This document shows, piece by piece, positions 44,015 through 56,089 of a DNA stretch of 64,000 nucleotides; within the stretch, counting starts at the first letter, position 1; each line of letters starts with the position of its first letter. The stretch spans positions 11,696,604 through 11,760,603 of the forward strand of contig NC_065404.1 of assembly GCF_024362695.1 (NCBI RefSeq), read 5' to 3'. Source of the DNA: Pectinophora gossypiella. Its lineage: Eukaryota; Arthropoda; Insecta; Lepidoptera; Gelechiidae. The translations under genes and the position numbers were made by a program. The notes under the pieces were generated by a model. The model did no database searches. It was not told where the DNA came from and was given only the letters and a program-made list of their open reading frames with translations.

Positions 44015-45265
44015 ACTTAAAGGAGATCATCGGATTTCGGCCCAGAAGTCAAATTGCCGGCCAAAAAATAATTTTGCTATATTCCGATAGATCTTATCCG
44101 TATGAGCATTTATTACTATGGCACCAAAGCTGTAGGGTCAATATCTTCGGTTTTATTCGATTTTAAAAAACTGTATTTTTCATAAATTTTCGGTGAAAAT
44201 GTGAAGTGCCGGCCATGAAACAATATTTGTATATCCCGTTAGAACTTATCCATTTGACCATTTATTATTAGGGCACCAAACGTCTATGACCATTATTTTG
44301 ACTTTTGTTGGACTTTACGTTATAGTTTCTGTGTGAAAAGTGCCGGTCAGCAAAAAACACATGTCAAAGCTATCGAGAAGATACCTGTAAACATTATTCA
44401 CTATGACAAAAACGTGTATGACCATTAATTAGTTTGGCTTTTGTTGGATTTCAAAAAAACTTGATTTTTGATTCATTTTGTATAAACATAAAATATAACA
44501 GGCGCGTTATTTAAAGGATCGTCAGAATGTTTATTACTATGGCATTAAACGACTGTGACCAATATTTTGAACTTAATTCGATTTTTCAAAAAGTTTTATC
44601 TAGTGATAATGGAACTATCTTGCTAAAGGTGTAATATGATGGTCGTCTTTTGAAAAATAGGTTTGCGTTTGACCACTACCTTACCTGATGGTGATACATG
44701 CTTAAGAAGCTACTTTTTTTAAAGAAAAGTGTATACAAGGAATAAACAGTGGGGTGATAGAGGTACTATGTTATCGGCCGAGTAGCACCAGGACATTGTG
44801 ATAGGCATACTTGCAAAGTACAACTACCCGACTCCTGTTTTCCCTAACAGATACTTCAGACGTCATGCCAAAATACGAGTTTCGTCACTAGATGGCAAGC
44901 TTATCTTTGGAGGGTGGTAACCATTTACGGTCAAGGTGAATCAATACCATAATTCAACCTAAACTTAGGCCGTAACGTTGAGTCGAATGCAAAAACTACA
45001 GCCAACGTCCTTTGTAATACGCCTGTATACCTCTTTTTCCCAACGGACATAGTATTATTTTTTACAAAATGTATGAAAAATCGTGATTTTTAAAATCCAA
45101 TTAAAGCCAAACTGATGGTCATACACGTCTGGTGTCATAGTAAAAAATGTTCAGAACAATCTACTCGAAAGGTTTGACACATTTTTTTTCTCTGACCGGC
45201 ACTTTCAAATTTGGGCCGGCCTTTCCATACTTTGGAAAGCCGATGATCTCCTTTGTAATATATTT
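44015..45265. repeat. Foldback region with four direct and one inverted ~140 bp units
   Basis: The unit contains TTTATTACTATGGCACCAAA, CTATGACCATTATTTTGAC and TTTTGTTGGATTT. Copies start near 44109, 44266, 44395 and 44530 on the plus strand and near 45140 inverted (GATGGTCATACACGTCTGG). The outer blocks AAAGGAGATCATCGG (44020) and its inverse near 45247 also pair. No open frame. Confidence 0.7.
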
Positions 45266-45339
45266 TGAATGGAATGTTCGATTTTAATAATTCCATGCAA
45301 AGATATCTACATATTATAGGATATATAGGATGCTTTTGG

Positions 45340-46095
45340 CACGAGAGAATGTCATCATCGAGGAGCAACATGGTTTTGTGCAAGAAATTGGGAGGCACGA
45401 ATACCTACAGATATTATTTACTTGGACTATGAAAAAGCTTTTGATCGAGTTCCTGTCACACGATTGATTGCTAAATTAGAGCCCTTTGGAATCAGAGGCA
45501 ACGCCGTGAAGTGGATTGAAGACTTCCTGTCAAATCGCACATTCTCTGTGCGCATCGGAGAATCATACTCTGTTCCCAGAAAAGTCCTCAGCGGTGTGCC
45601 GCAGGGATCGGTGTTAGGACCTATTTTATTCAGTATCTACCTTACAGATCTTAAACATGGTATCATGTCTGATATATCACTCTTTGCAGATAATATAATC
45701 CAAGATGATCTTGATAGAGTAATTGCTTGGACCCGAGAGTAGACAAATGCACTGTGTTGCATGTTGGCAGTAACCACCCCACGTTGAGTTGCACCATTGA
45801 CTCAAAACCTCACGAGTGTGTTAAAAAACAAAAGGACCTTGGCATAACGATAACGCATAATCTCAAGTGGGACGAACACATTATTGGAATCACTAAGAAG
45901 GATAACTCCCTCTTATACATAATTAGAAAAGCTTTTTATCATATAGATACGGAATTGTTTCTTAGGCTTTACAAAACTTACTTACGTCAGACCGCTGTTA
46001 GAACATGGGTTTCAAATATGGAGACTTTACTATCGGAAGGACATTGCACTACTAGAGAGAGTCCAAAGAAGAGCAACAAAGATGGTGACAGTACT
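45340..46095 (+). pseudogene. CR1/Jockey-like reverse transcriptase fragment
   Basis: In order: IIEEQHGFVQ (45350s), a frameshift, DYEKAFDRVP, FGIRGNAVKWIEDFLSNRTF, SGVPQGSVLGPILF and ISLFADN, which stands for the catalytic FADD with the second aspartate lost. About 30 residues are then missing before DLDRVIAWTRE. The second frame (from 45727) carries KCTVLHVGS, KDLGITITHNLKWDEHI and LFLRLYKTYLRQT. A further frameshift near 46010 leads to RKDIALLERVQRRATKMVT. The RT palm and thumb are thus recognisable, but the protein is dead: frameshifts, a stop, a deletion and a mutated active site. It lies inside the hAT-like element. Confidence 0.85.
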
Positions 46096-46800
46096 GGCTG
46101 GCCGGAGTGGACCTTAGCGGGGGCCGCAGGACTCTCACCTCTGGCTTGCCTTCATTGGCCAGCCAGAGTGGGGCGTTAGAGCTATACGCTCGCAGGGTGG
46201 AAGTGAAAGATGCATAAGTCGCGAGTTGGTAAGGCGGGTAAACCGCCTCGCAGAAAGCGGTGTACACCTCTTGACACCCTGAGATGCTCACAACCATGTT
46301 GCTGCCTTGCCGTCCAGTCGCGTCGGCTAGATAGGTGGCCCAACCAGTGAGTGACGAGTCACCGCCTGCCCAATGTATCTCTGTTATTAACATTGGTCGA
46401 GCAGGCGCCATAGTCCCCCATAGCCCCAGTATATAGGTTCACTAACCCCCAACCCAATAGCCCAGTTCCTTTTGTTCCCATAATCTGCAATAGTCCTGTA
46501 GCAGAGTACAAACTCTGCACATACTGGCCTTTTGTTCGGACCATCATCATTTTAAATTACGAAATTCTCATTCCATTCCATTCGCATTTCCTTTCATTTT
46601 TACTCACTTTTTGACTCACTGCATCCCCGACCTTCATATAAACAACAAGTGTAATATACTGTTTAGGGCCGTGCCCTCTGAAACCCTCCTCAGTGCCCTC
46701 CTTTTGTGAAATGTGTATTTTGTGAACTATTATTTTTCTATTATTTTTGTGACTATGTTACTAAGTTTGTGAAGTGTTTTTAATAAACTATACTACTACT
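46096..46800 (+). repeat. Retroelement 3' region, unclassified
   Basis: Joins the RT fragment abruptly at about 46095. It is GC-richer at first (GCGGGGGCCGCAGGACTCTC) and ends GTTTTTAATAAACTATACTA followed by CTACTGC, which looks like a polyadenylation signal with a (CTA)n tail. Minus-strand frames of 119 and 63 codons are open but lack domains. Probably the 3' part of another LINE family. Confidence 0.45.
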
Positions 46801-47100
46801 GCTTGCTGTTGCTTCTACTTTATCACCAATCATTCCCCTACTCTGCCGGCACGTCGGGATACCATATCCTCACCTCTCAGCGTGCCGCAGTCCTACACGA
46901 ACCAGGCATTGTCTTTGGGTGCACTCCCATAGTGCATACAGGGATAATCGCCGGTTGGTGTCACAACACATTTAGAGTAAATTGTCTTAAGGGGCCTCTA
47001 TGTGTTGGCTTCGGACCCACCCACGCCTTCCAAAATTCCGGGACTCCATGACAGACCCGACCCGAGACATGGAAATGACATACAAATAATAATAAGATTA
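46801..47100. other. Unclassified segment inside the hAT-like element
   Basis: Contains GGCACGTCGGGATACCATAT and CCTCTATGTGTTGGCTTCGG. Ends in an (AAT)n-rich stretch before the right subterminal repeat. An 82-codon frame at 46803 is not convincing. Confidence 0.4.
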
Positions 47101-47348
47101 AAAATAATTAAATAAAAAATATTTTCCCACAATTCGGGAATTTTTCGGGTGTTTATTTTATTTTCCCATATTTTCCCGATATTTTTTCTTTCCCACCCAA
47201 TTTTTTCTTTCCCTGCCCATCACTAGTTGTATAAGAAGGGTCAAAAAATGCGAGTGGCGTGAGTTGCGATGTGAGCCTTGGCGAACATCGCAATAAGAGA
47301 CGCCACGAGCATTTTTTGACGTAGTTATACAACGTTGCATACAATACT

Positions 47349-47745
47349 TTTTCTACGACGACGTAATTTTAAATGAAACAAAAATTTTCCAATTTATTTT
47401 CCAACGCGCGGGAAAATGGCGGCAAATGTATACTTTTTTTTTATAGTATATCTATGGCACCAAACAAAGTAAAGGTGCCAGGTTCCAGGTCAAAAAAAAA
47501 AAAAACAACAACAATGCTTTTTTGGCGACATTATAGTAAGTACAGTTACACTTTGTAAACAATGCTTTTATAGGCCATAGAGCGTACACTTTTTCAAAGA
47601 GTTTAATTATGTATGTACTTATATTAGACTTTTTGGTTATTTAAATGCCAGATTAAAGTAGAGGAGTAGAAAAATAATATTATTATTACTAGCCTGCACC
47701 ATAGCGTGCGCACGATGGGCGTCAAGATCGCGACATTTCAACTGT
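47349..47745. other. No recognised feature
   Basis: AT-rich spacer with an A-run near 47496. Confidence 0.4.
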
Positions 47746-48056
47746 CGAAGTAAGTAAGTAATATGTTTATTTTTTCATAAGGACTCAAACAATATTGTTA
47801 CAATAAAAACCCCATAAAACTAATTATTCGGTTTGTCTGTAGGCGTGGAGTCCACTTCAAAATATTATCTATTAAAATACAGTTAACTTACAGCTAAGAT
47901 ATATTTTGCATAAGATGTTTAAATAAAGATTTATAGAATTAACATCTATTGCACTCCTGACGTATGTCGACAGGCAGGATGTTGTACAGATACAGTATTC
48001 GTTCACGGACGGTAGAATATGCCGCTCCAGAATTGGCCGCACAGCCGTGAAAAAAT
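47746..48056 (-). mobile_element. LINE 3' end (family B), copy 2
   Basis: AAGTAAGTAAGTAATATGTT, CATAAGGACTCAAACAATAT, AAAACCCCATAAAACTAATT, TATTGCACTCCTGACGTATG and, beyond copy 1, GCCGCTCCAGAATTGGCCGC. Longer than the copy at 29.4 kb. Confidence 0.75.
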
Positions 48057-48074
48057 GCATGACTCTGCGATAAT

Positions 48075-48300
48075 GATAGTCATGAATCGTCTGAAATATG
48101 AAGCCTATGATGATGATGACACCATCTCACTGGAGGGCAAGACTCCCTCCCTTTCTTCCACTCCTCCCGATCTAGGGCTTTCTCACTCCACGGTGTCAAG
48201 ACTGCATCTAACTCGTCACGCCATCTTTTTACTTTGGCACCCAGCCTGTGGTCTTCTTTGTCCATATTGCTTCCGGCATCCAGGGAAAACCACTCCCTCT
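48075..48300 (-). pseudogene. LINE protein C-terminal fragment
   Basis: The minus strand encodes VKRWRDELDAVLTPWSEKAL followed by DREEWKKGRE. This resembles the conserved C-terminal end of RTE- or Jockey-type insect LINE proteins (RWRDELD... W... ALDREEWK). The fragment then runs into a (CAT)n-like tail at the left. Only about 60 codons remain, with no RT domain. Confidence 0.65.
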
Positions 48301-48437
48301 TCAGAGTAGTAGCCTACCGAACAAAACGTCAGTGATCTTGGTTATGAAAAGCAGCATGGTCAATTAATCACTATAATGTTCATCATATTTAAGATACAAG
48401 GAATCAGCGACAGCTAATTGATTTTTGACGACTTGTA

Positions 48438-48728
48438 ATCATCATCATCTTCCTAGCATTGTTCCGTTTTTCACAGGGTATGCTTACCTAAACTAAAGAT
48501 TTGCAGGACCGGTTTTTTACAGAAGCGACTGCCTGTCTGACTTTCCAACCCGCGAAAGGAAAACCAGCCCCAAACGGGTTAGGTCACACACTCTCTCGTC
48601 TCGATGTTTTCCTTCACAGCTGAGCAAGTGATAATCATTTATGATCCAAACATGAATTCGAAAGCAAATTTGACACACATCGGCCTGTGCTGAGAGGCAA
48701 GTGTTCCAACATGGCGACCACGGCTCCC
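48438..48728 (-). mobile_element. SINE-A copy, near full length, diverged
   Basis: Tail (ATCATCATCTTCCTAGCATT), CAGAAGCGACTGCCTGTCTG, GATGTTTTCCTTCACAGCTG, body, and a damaged inverted head (GAGAGGCAAGTGTTCCAAC, GCGACCACGGCTCC). Confidence 0.85.
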
Positions 48729-51559
48729 CCTAATAGGGCGTAATAAATTGTGATTTTATGTATGTTTACAGTCGTGTGGATTCATGTTCATAAGTGAGCA
48801 AAAGCGACCATCTAAAAGGTTAAAGATTACCATTAGTCGATTAATTATGGTACGTCACTGGCAGATTAACGAATGGGCGTTGAATATCCGATGATCCGGG
48901 CACCAAGTACCACAGAACAGGAACACAATGCTGTGATTAATTATTCCTCTGTACCCTGTTTATAATTTAAAATTATTTATGAGCGCTCTCTCCTTCCAAT
49001 TAGACATAAATTCATACAAACGAAACATACATAGACTTGAGATTAGGTATATAATTATTTTTGGGTAGAGCCATTGGAATATGTAAAAGTACTTAGTAAG
49101 TGTACCTACAACGAATTGCTTTGTTTACTTTGTGTAAACACGTCAGGAGTTATGGCATAATGATATGATTTCTTTCTTTCAGCTGCAGTCGACAAAAAGA
49201 TATTTATGTAACAATACAATGTTTCAAAGTGTAGCTATATACTGAATAAAGATATAATAAGTTTGAGTTTGATTGGCATGAATTTAGATTTCAAAAATGT
49301 AGGATATACGAAAAATATATTTCTTACTTATCACTTACCAGTATCTAGTAAGGTAGCTGTAAAAGTATCTTGAACTCGGTATATATGTATCTAGTCAAAG
49401 TACAGTACCTACCACAGAGAAAATAACATTCTTTATTGCATGCCAGGAGCAACTTTCCCTTTGTCTTTGTTATAAATATTTAAGTTTGTTTCTCTACTAC
49501 GAGATCTCCGTCGGCTTCAATGTCATTTTAAACTATAAGTATACGTACCTTCGTGCTTGGAAATAAAGTAATCATGACAGTAGTGTAGTTTTCAATTGTG
49601 GGAAATGAACTTCTCATAATAGAAATGGGGGGTTCGCGTGCCACCATACATGAGAAAACTCATTCAATTTGCGACGCGGAATGCGGCAAGGGTAGGGAAA
49701 TACAAATTATAGGGCCACGGGTTTAAATTAAAGCATATATTATAGTCGCCATGCAGATTATTCCGACGTTTCCGACGTTTACATCTCACCGGAAGGGTAA
49801 GGCCTACATATTATGTAGGGCACAGAATTGCATCTTAAGGACAGTGTAGCTTTCGGAGCAGTAGGTAAGAGGGAAACCACTGCTCTATCTTTCAAAAAAT
49901 AGTAGCATGGAGGATGCTACACTGACAAGAGCGTGCCTCGTAAATTAATGATGAACTTTTCATCATTAAGTTTTTTAATATACAACCATAAGCCATCTGA
50001 TAAAGACTTTCAATTCGATGGCAGATCGCAGAGCAGTGAAAAAAAAAATGTCTAAGCAATATAAGTCTTAATAACCACGAAGCGAAGATATGGCAGACAG
50101 TAACTAAAGTTACATTAATCAGATCTTTTTATACAATTGTCATAAGGTCGACTACATCTTATTCTACTTCTTGCCTCTCTATTACGGAAGGTTGGCGATC
50201 AGCTCATGGCCATACGAAACACACACACGCACTTACAACATATAATAAAAATACTTAATAAAAAACAAAAGAAAAAAGAAAAAAATACTTCTTAAAGGAT
50301 CCAAAAAATAAAAGTTTATGAAAGAAATAACAATTTCCTTCCTCGCTTAAGTAAGGCTTGCTTGGAACATTATTAATGGAAAAACTAGGAAGGTAATTGC
50401 ACTCGGTTTACTGATTAAGTAATTCTGCAGTTCCCTTCAATTGCTTAATCGGACGGCGATCGGTGCTCGTTAGACCAGGACTTCATTAGACCAGTATTTT
50501 TTACCAAAGTAAGTTAGTTATACCATTTGACTACACATCATTGAGTAAGTAGATTAAAAAAGTTCAATGGTTCATTTTAATGTACTTGTTGTCTAATTTT
50601 GGTATTGCTTTATGGAGAGTGTGTATTTTACAGTTTCTCCATGAAAATAATTATAAATATTGATTATTTATTCAAAATAAAACAAATAAATTTATATTTC
50701 TTGTACCCGCTGAAAGTTAACTTCTTATTATTTTTATTATTATCACTGAGATCAGTATTACGGAGTGCTGGTCAGGTTAAAGATGAAAACGAAGTTTCCT
50801 TTAGTAGAATATTGTTATAATTAACACACAAAAAAAAATGACAAGCAGACAAAAGAATAAGATATAATTTTGTTATAAATCCATAGCCAACAATCAGTGT
50901 TTTTATAGCCATTCTACGAAGCCACAAACGGAATCCTAAGATGAATGTGATGAGCCGTATGACGGCGGTAACGTATTGTCACTAACCAATTGCCTATACT
51001 TGTGCATACAACCTTCATATAAACAGTATACATATTACGTGCTTTTTTCTTTGCATTTCCTCCAGAAGCAAGTTAATATTGTAGAAAAAGAAGTGTACTT
51101 ACATGAAAATAAAAATTGAGTTGCGAACAAAAACGCCCCTGGTACTTCTCTTGCTGTTCAAACAAGCCACTTTGTTTTGTTGAATTTTTGCTGTAAGTAC
51201 TTTTTTGTTTCCACTTCAAACTTGTAGCAAACTACAAACTGTTGCACAAAACCGCAGCCAACCCGATATGCAGCCTCACGCCACTCGTTAACCAATTTCA
51301 TATGCAGCGCAAAATGGAATTAGTAAACCGTGCTTTAAATGAAAACTGCACACAATATTTAAATGAAATTATCTAACGCTAGCGAATATATTCATTATTC
51401 AATGTTGTTTTTACTAATGGAACTGTCTTTTAGAATGTACTTTTCAGTTTGCTAGTTTCTTATGTTGTTTTCTTATATCTGAGACTCTAAATGTTTTGTC
51501 TGTGTAAATTAACATACATAGTTATCAACTTATAGTTATAAAAATATTATTGTAGTAGG
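48729..51559. other. Long stretch without recognised features
   Basis: AT-rich, single-copy-looking. A tandem GACGTTTCCGACGTTT occurs near 49771. A 73-codon frame at 50599 is hydrophobic by AT content only. Confidence 0.45.
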
Positions 51560-51960
51560 CTGAGCTGTAGGCCATCTACGGGGTCCACAGGTGGCGGATA
51601 GTGGAACGGCCATCAGATATGATGGTTAGCTGCGAATATAAAAAAAACAGCGACAGAATTAGCAGAACGTAGTGGGTAGCTCACTGGGAAGGGCTAACCT
51701 ATAAAATGCTACTTAGGTTCTATGACGATCTTGTGACGTAGCGAGTAGGCGCCGCTACTTCAAAAGCGCACCCTTAATGCCGAGGCCGAGGAAATGGATT
51801 CTGGTAGGGCTCTAGCTAGAACATCACCGATTGAGAAATTTGTCGGTGTACTGCGGAACGGAAGGCGATTGGGGCAACCACCGTTCTACACGCCCTATCT
51901 ATGGAGTAATGGCGATTACTCCACCACCGACAAGAGCGCAGCTCTTAAATTTAATTTAAT
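51560..51960. other. GC-richer segment of unknown origin
   Basis: GGTCCACAGGTGGCGGATAG, GTGACGTAGCGAGTAGGCGC and GGAGTAATGGCGATTACTCC (a palindrome near 51902-51921). The composition differs from both flanks, suggesting an inserted element, but there is no second copy in the window and no terminal repeat that I could fix. Confidence 0.4.
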
Positions 51961-51995
51961 TTATGCATTTATATCAGACAACTCAATAGTCCATA

Positions 51996-52160
51996 GATGG
52001 TTAGTTAGAATAGAATAGAATAGAATAGAATAATTTTATTTGCTTGGATACATGGTTGTTACAAGTTAAGAGTGTTAGTAACAATTCAACTTATAGCTAT
52101 GTTAGAATTTACTAGTAGGTACTTAAAACAAATTACGTTATTATCAATATATATTTAACA
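51996..52160 (-). mobile_element. LINE 3' end with (TAGAA)n tail
   Basis: AGAATAGAATAGAATAGAAT followed by TTTTATTTGCTTGGATACAT and TTGTTACAAGTTAAGAG. An inverted 3' end by its pentanucleotide tail. Confidence 0.6.
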
Positions 52161-52302
52161 TTGTTTATTATTTATATCGCCACCTGTATCCAGTGCTGCT
52201 GGATGGGACAATTAAACCGAGCCGCTATCATTTTCAAAATGCCGTTGCAGCTGTTTCGCAAACATTAAATAAAGAGAGAGACAGAGAGAGTTATCAACAT
52301 CA

Positions 52303-52453
52303 TACAATAAAGAATAATACGCATAGAACGTTAATTCTCCGCCTCGCAACAATTCGTATCGGGAGTGGACCTCACCCCCTCTGGAATTCACTTAAGCCGC
52401 TCAGTCTGTAAGGGGGAGAGCAGGAATTGTCTGTTTCGCCCACACTTACGCGG
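52303..52453 (-). repeat. Repeat G copy
   Basis: CATACAATAAAGAATAATAC, CAATTCGTATCGGGAGTGG and CACTTAAGCCGCTCAGTCTG. Inverse of the 39.4 kb copy. Confidence 0.7.
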
Positions 52454-53589
52454 AACACGGTAAGAATGAGATTATTGTTTGCAGTGACCGGGCTGTGATC
52501 AACATAAAACTCTCGCCTGTGAATTCTAAAATTCTGACTTCAGCAACAAAACTCAAAAGTATTTCATATGTAACTAAGTAGAAGCCGTTCTTCATCTTGC
52601 GTTTTTTTAAGGAATTCATGTGCCTAAAACCGTGTTGATTCAATATTGGTTATAGAACCCGGTCACATAGGTAACGATTCAACGATTTCAGTAAAAACCC
52701 CAATATCATAAGCAATATCTATCGTAGGTTTGCATTTTTCATGCATTAAATACTTAAATAAAGAAAATACTTGTTAGTGCGAAATAAAACCTCCTCACTA
52801 AAGTATTGACGTAGTTTTTTTACGTAGGTACTTAATTAAAATATACTATTCCTTGAGTTTATTTTTACCTGACAAATACCTACGGTTTCTGATTAAAACC
52901 ATCAGCAAATAGGTAGGTGTAATCAATTAGTCATGCTATTAATAAGGGACAAATGTCCACGCATCAAATATCATGATAGGATTTGATGGATAAGTATTAC
53001 TGGTAATGCCCACTTCATTCTGGAACTAGTATGTATTTAAAAGAATAAAAGAAGTAAAAACATTTAGTGAGGGTATTTAAAACGTGTGTGGTTCTGAAGC
53101 CGGCTTATGGTGACGTCAGCCGATTATACTATGTAAATTTTTTCACTTTATACTTTACTAGAAAAACAAGAGAAGAGACGCTTGTTTCAAGTTCCTTGTT
53201 TGAAACCAAGTTTTAATTGGGTAAACAATTTACTGTTAACGACCCGAGGAAGGGGTCGTGTTTAAAATTCTAATAACACATTTTTATAGCATTTTTCATT
53301 TAAAAACGTAGTAACCTTTAAGGAACTTTCGCATTAATTTAAATTTTAAAAATATGTTTTTTTGGGCGATAGGTAGCTGGTAGATAGGTCAACGTTTGAT
53401 GGAATTTATTTAAAGTAATTCCGTACAACGTCTTTGATAAATTTACAGGATAGGTACTTCACGTATTGTTTTAATGCCTTTTCATGTTAGAGTAAGTAAC
53501 TGTTTTAATTGCTGCAGACGACAACTTACGTTTAATCTAGAGAAAATAGGCATAAACTAGGTAAACACGTGTACCATATTAGGCCACAT
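52454..53589. other. No recognised feature
   Basis: AT-rich, single-copy-looking. Confidence 0.45.
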
Positions 53590-53640
53590 TTTCACTTACC
53601 GTCAGGTGAGGTTGTGGTCAAACACAAGCCTATTTTATTA
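53590..53640 (+). mobile_element. Bare 3' tail of the LINE family at 40.8-42.7 kb
   Basis: TTACCGTCAGGTGAGGTTGT followed by GGTCAAACACAAGCCTATTT corresponds to the 3' end of the minus-strand LINE (TTTACCATCAGGTGAGATTG at its end). Confidence 0.6.
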
Positions 53641-54239
53641 TACTACAGAGAAAAAAAATATTTTACAGTTCCAAAACTAGCTTTATCTCTGTCTTGCAAT
53701 CGTCATAAATACTATTTTTTTTAGTTTCAGTTTCAGTAGTCAGACTAGATTAAAATTAAGTTTTGTCTGGCAGAATCGGTACCAATCAATCTATAATTCT
53801 GTATTGCACAAAATATAATTAGGACATGTACAAACGGATAAAATAAACACAATAGGCAGCCCCATTAAGCCTCTGACTTTCTTTATTATTATTTTTTATT
53901 TTATTTTTTGACGGCGCCAGCCATTGTACAGATAAGCAAGATGGTATCTGCGAACTATTCTACTTATTTTCACAATTAAAATTTAACATAGCATGAAGTT
54001 AGACCGTTGAACACATTGTTCGAGCTACGTACGCGGGTTGCGACTCGTACAACTAATATAAACTTCGGCCAAGTAAGTGTGCAGTTTCGCTTAGCTACGA
54101 TTATTAACAGTGACGACCTACGAGCTTGAAACTTGAGCAGTTTGTAGGATCACCACCTTAATTAGGTACAAACTCATAATAAGACATGCTAGGGAGTCGG
54201 GACAAACCCGAAAGTTGAGCTTTCGGCTTACAGTCCACG
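53641..54239. other. No recognised feature
   Basis: AT-rich, with a TTTATTATTATTTTTTATTT-type stretch near 53881, possibly another LINE tail. Confidence 0.4.
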
Positions 54240-54385
54240 ATCTGGACAGTTAAAAAGGCCATGTTTAGACAACTCATCTAAAAATGCGGTATTGCTATTT
54301 GATATTTTGTTCACATTGGGCATTTGCTTTTCTACACGTGCAAATGTTGAATTGCTTCAATGTGGTTAGTTTAGACCCTCTGGTA
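54240..54385. mobile_element. Diverged copy of the TTAAAAAGGC MITE
   Basis: CAGTTAAAAAGGCCATG, CAACTCATCTAAAAATGC and a weak right arm (GAATTGCTTCAATGTGG). Related to the better copy at 60115-60273. Confidence 0.55.
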
Positions 54386-55587
54386 TAAGTAGTATAAAAC
54401 TAGTTTTCCGCCCGCGTGGATTTCTGACATCGCGCGCGATATGTTTTATCCATCCCCTTTTGGTCCTCTTGGGTGATTTTCGTTATGAAACTTCTTCTCT
54501 AGATCTCAAACTATTTATATATAACCACACTAAACTTCATCTAAATTACTTCAGCGGTTTAAAAAGCGTGAATAATTAACAGACAAACTTTCTCATTATA
54601 TTACCCTCATTTGTTATTTAATCGATTTTCGGAATTCAATTGAGAATAAAATAAACTTTCAAGCAACTCTGGCGTAACAACACCTAAGGTAAACGCTCCT
54701 ATTAACGCCACCCAAAAATCGACATCGTTTACCGCCACCTTTTTTAAATTGCGGATATTTTGAATTGTGTCTGAGATAGAAAATTGATTCGAATGCCAAA
54801 AGATACATGTATTAATTGACCATGAAACGAACATACCCCTGAGCGTGGGCAACAACAGTCTAATTTGTGATTGGTCTGTAAGTGTGCAGTGTCCGCGCAA
54901 GCAACGCGCTCCATACAAGCCACTACTGAAATGCATAAGCATACAACATTTTTTTCTTAAGGTTTTGTGTCCGATGAAACATATTTTTCTTCACTTTAGT
55001 AATTATAACTACTTGTTAATACGTTTAAGAACGGAGAAAGCATGCTATATTTGACATTTGTGTTAGTTTTAACTGATTAATTTGAGTTTTAAAATGTGGC
55101 GGTGATAGAAGCATACATTTGCAGTTTGGTTACTATTACCGCCACCTATGGCGGCGATCGATATTTGTATGATATTTGTATTTTTTAGTTATTTAAGGTA
55201 ACATGCCCAATCATTCATAATGTTATCATCTTATTTTATAGTATGGTTCATGAACTACATTAAAATCTATTAACGCCACACATTTGGTGGAATTCAAGTA
55301 TCCTGTGCTGCATATAAGTTAACGTATTTTTTTTAAGAAATGTATGAACAAGTAGTTGAAGTAATTATGAATTTATAATTTAAATAATTTATATATTTAT
55401 TAAAATATGCTTTGAAAATGGTTATTACATACGTAGCTCTAATTTTGAATATTTATTTGTTTTCTTAAGGCTAATTTTTATGTGGCGGAAATTGAAACAC
55501 AGAAATTACATACATGTTTCTATTACCGCCACCATAGGATTCCCTCTTATGATTTATAGACAGGGTGATGCATTATTCTTCGGACTG

Positions 55588-55988
55588 ACAGAGACGGACG
55601 GACAGACCGAAACGGACGGACAGATAGAGACAGACGGACGGACAGACCGAAACGGACGGACAGATAGAGACAGACGGACGGACAGGGACAGACGGACGGA
55701 CAGAGACAGAAGAACATACAGAGACATAAGGACAGGCAGAGACAGACGGACGGACAGAGACAGACGGACGGACAGAGACAGACGGATAGACAGAGACAGA
55801 AGGACAGACAGAGACAGACGGATGGACAGAGACTGATGGACGGACAGAGACAGACGGATGGACAGACGGACGGACAGAGACAGACGGATAGACAGAGACA
55901 GACGGACCGGCAGAGACAGACGGATGGACAGAGACAGACGGATGGACAGACGGACGGACAGAGACAGACGGATGGACAGAGACAGACG
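55588..55988. repeat. GACAGACGGACG-type minisatellite
   Basis: About 400 bp of variable units built from GACAGACGGACGGACAGA and GACAGACGGATGGACAGA. Because the unit is stop-free and mostly a multiple of three, frames of 118 codons (plus) and 139 and 167 codons (minus) stay open. Their products are simple RTDRDR or SVSVRPSV repeats and not genes. Confidence 0.9.
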
Positions 55989-56089
55989 TCAATTATGTAT
56001 ATAAATTTATGAAACCAAAAGATTTTTCTGTAGTTTATGTCATAATTCATTTAATAAAAAAATAACAATAATAATAAAGTTTATTGAAA

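Larger units (their letters stand above)
43798..47225. mobile_element. hAT-like composite element with 8 bp target duplication
   Basis: Ends TAGTGTTGGG and inverted TAGTGATGGG, like hAT terminal repeats, with the duplication GTTGTATA at 43790-43797 and 47226-47233. An 8 bp duplication is the hAT signature. Subterminal regions on both sides are rich in GGGAAAATT and CCCGAAAAATTCCC. The interior has no transposase. It holds a foldback region (44015-45265), a broken LINE reverse transcriptase (45340-46095) and further retroelement 3' sequence. It is a non-autonomous vehicle loaded with other repeats. Confidence 0.85.
43774..47348. mobile_element. Small palindromic MITE, split by the hAT-like element
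   Basis: The left arm (AGTATTTTATGCAACAG then TTGTATA, 43774-43797) is separated by 3.4 kb from its continuation at 47226. The right arm, TTATACAACGTTGCATA, ends near 47341-47348. With the insert removed, the two arms form one palindrome of about 140 bp whose inner stems are TCAAAAAATGC/GCATTTTTTGA, TGGCGT/ACGCCA and TTGCGATGT/ACATCGCAA around a GAGCCTTGGCGA loop (47241-47319). Confidence 0.85.

Noticed and set aside
54607..54942. 111-codon minus-strand frame
   Set aside because: It runs through the terminal inverted repeat of the mosaic element. The matching right end does not keep the frame, so it is likely chance.
55480..56050. Open frames of 118 codons (plus) and 139 and 167 codons (minus)
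   Set aside because: All are translations of the GACAGACGGACG minisatellite. The products are simple repeats, and openness on both strands follows from the stop-free unit.
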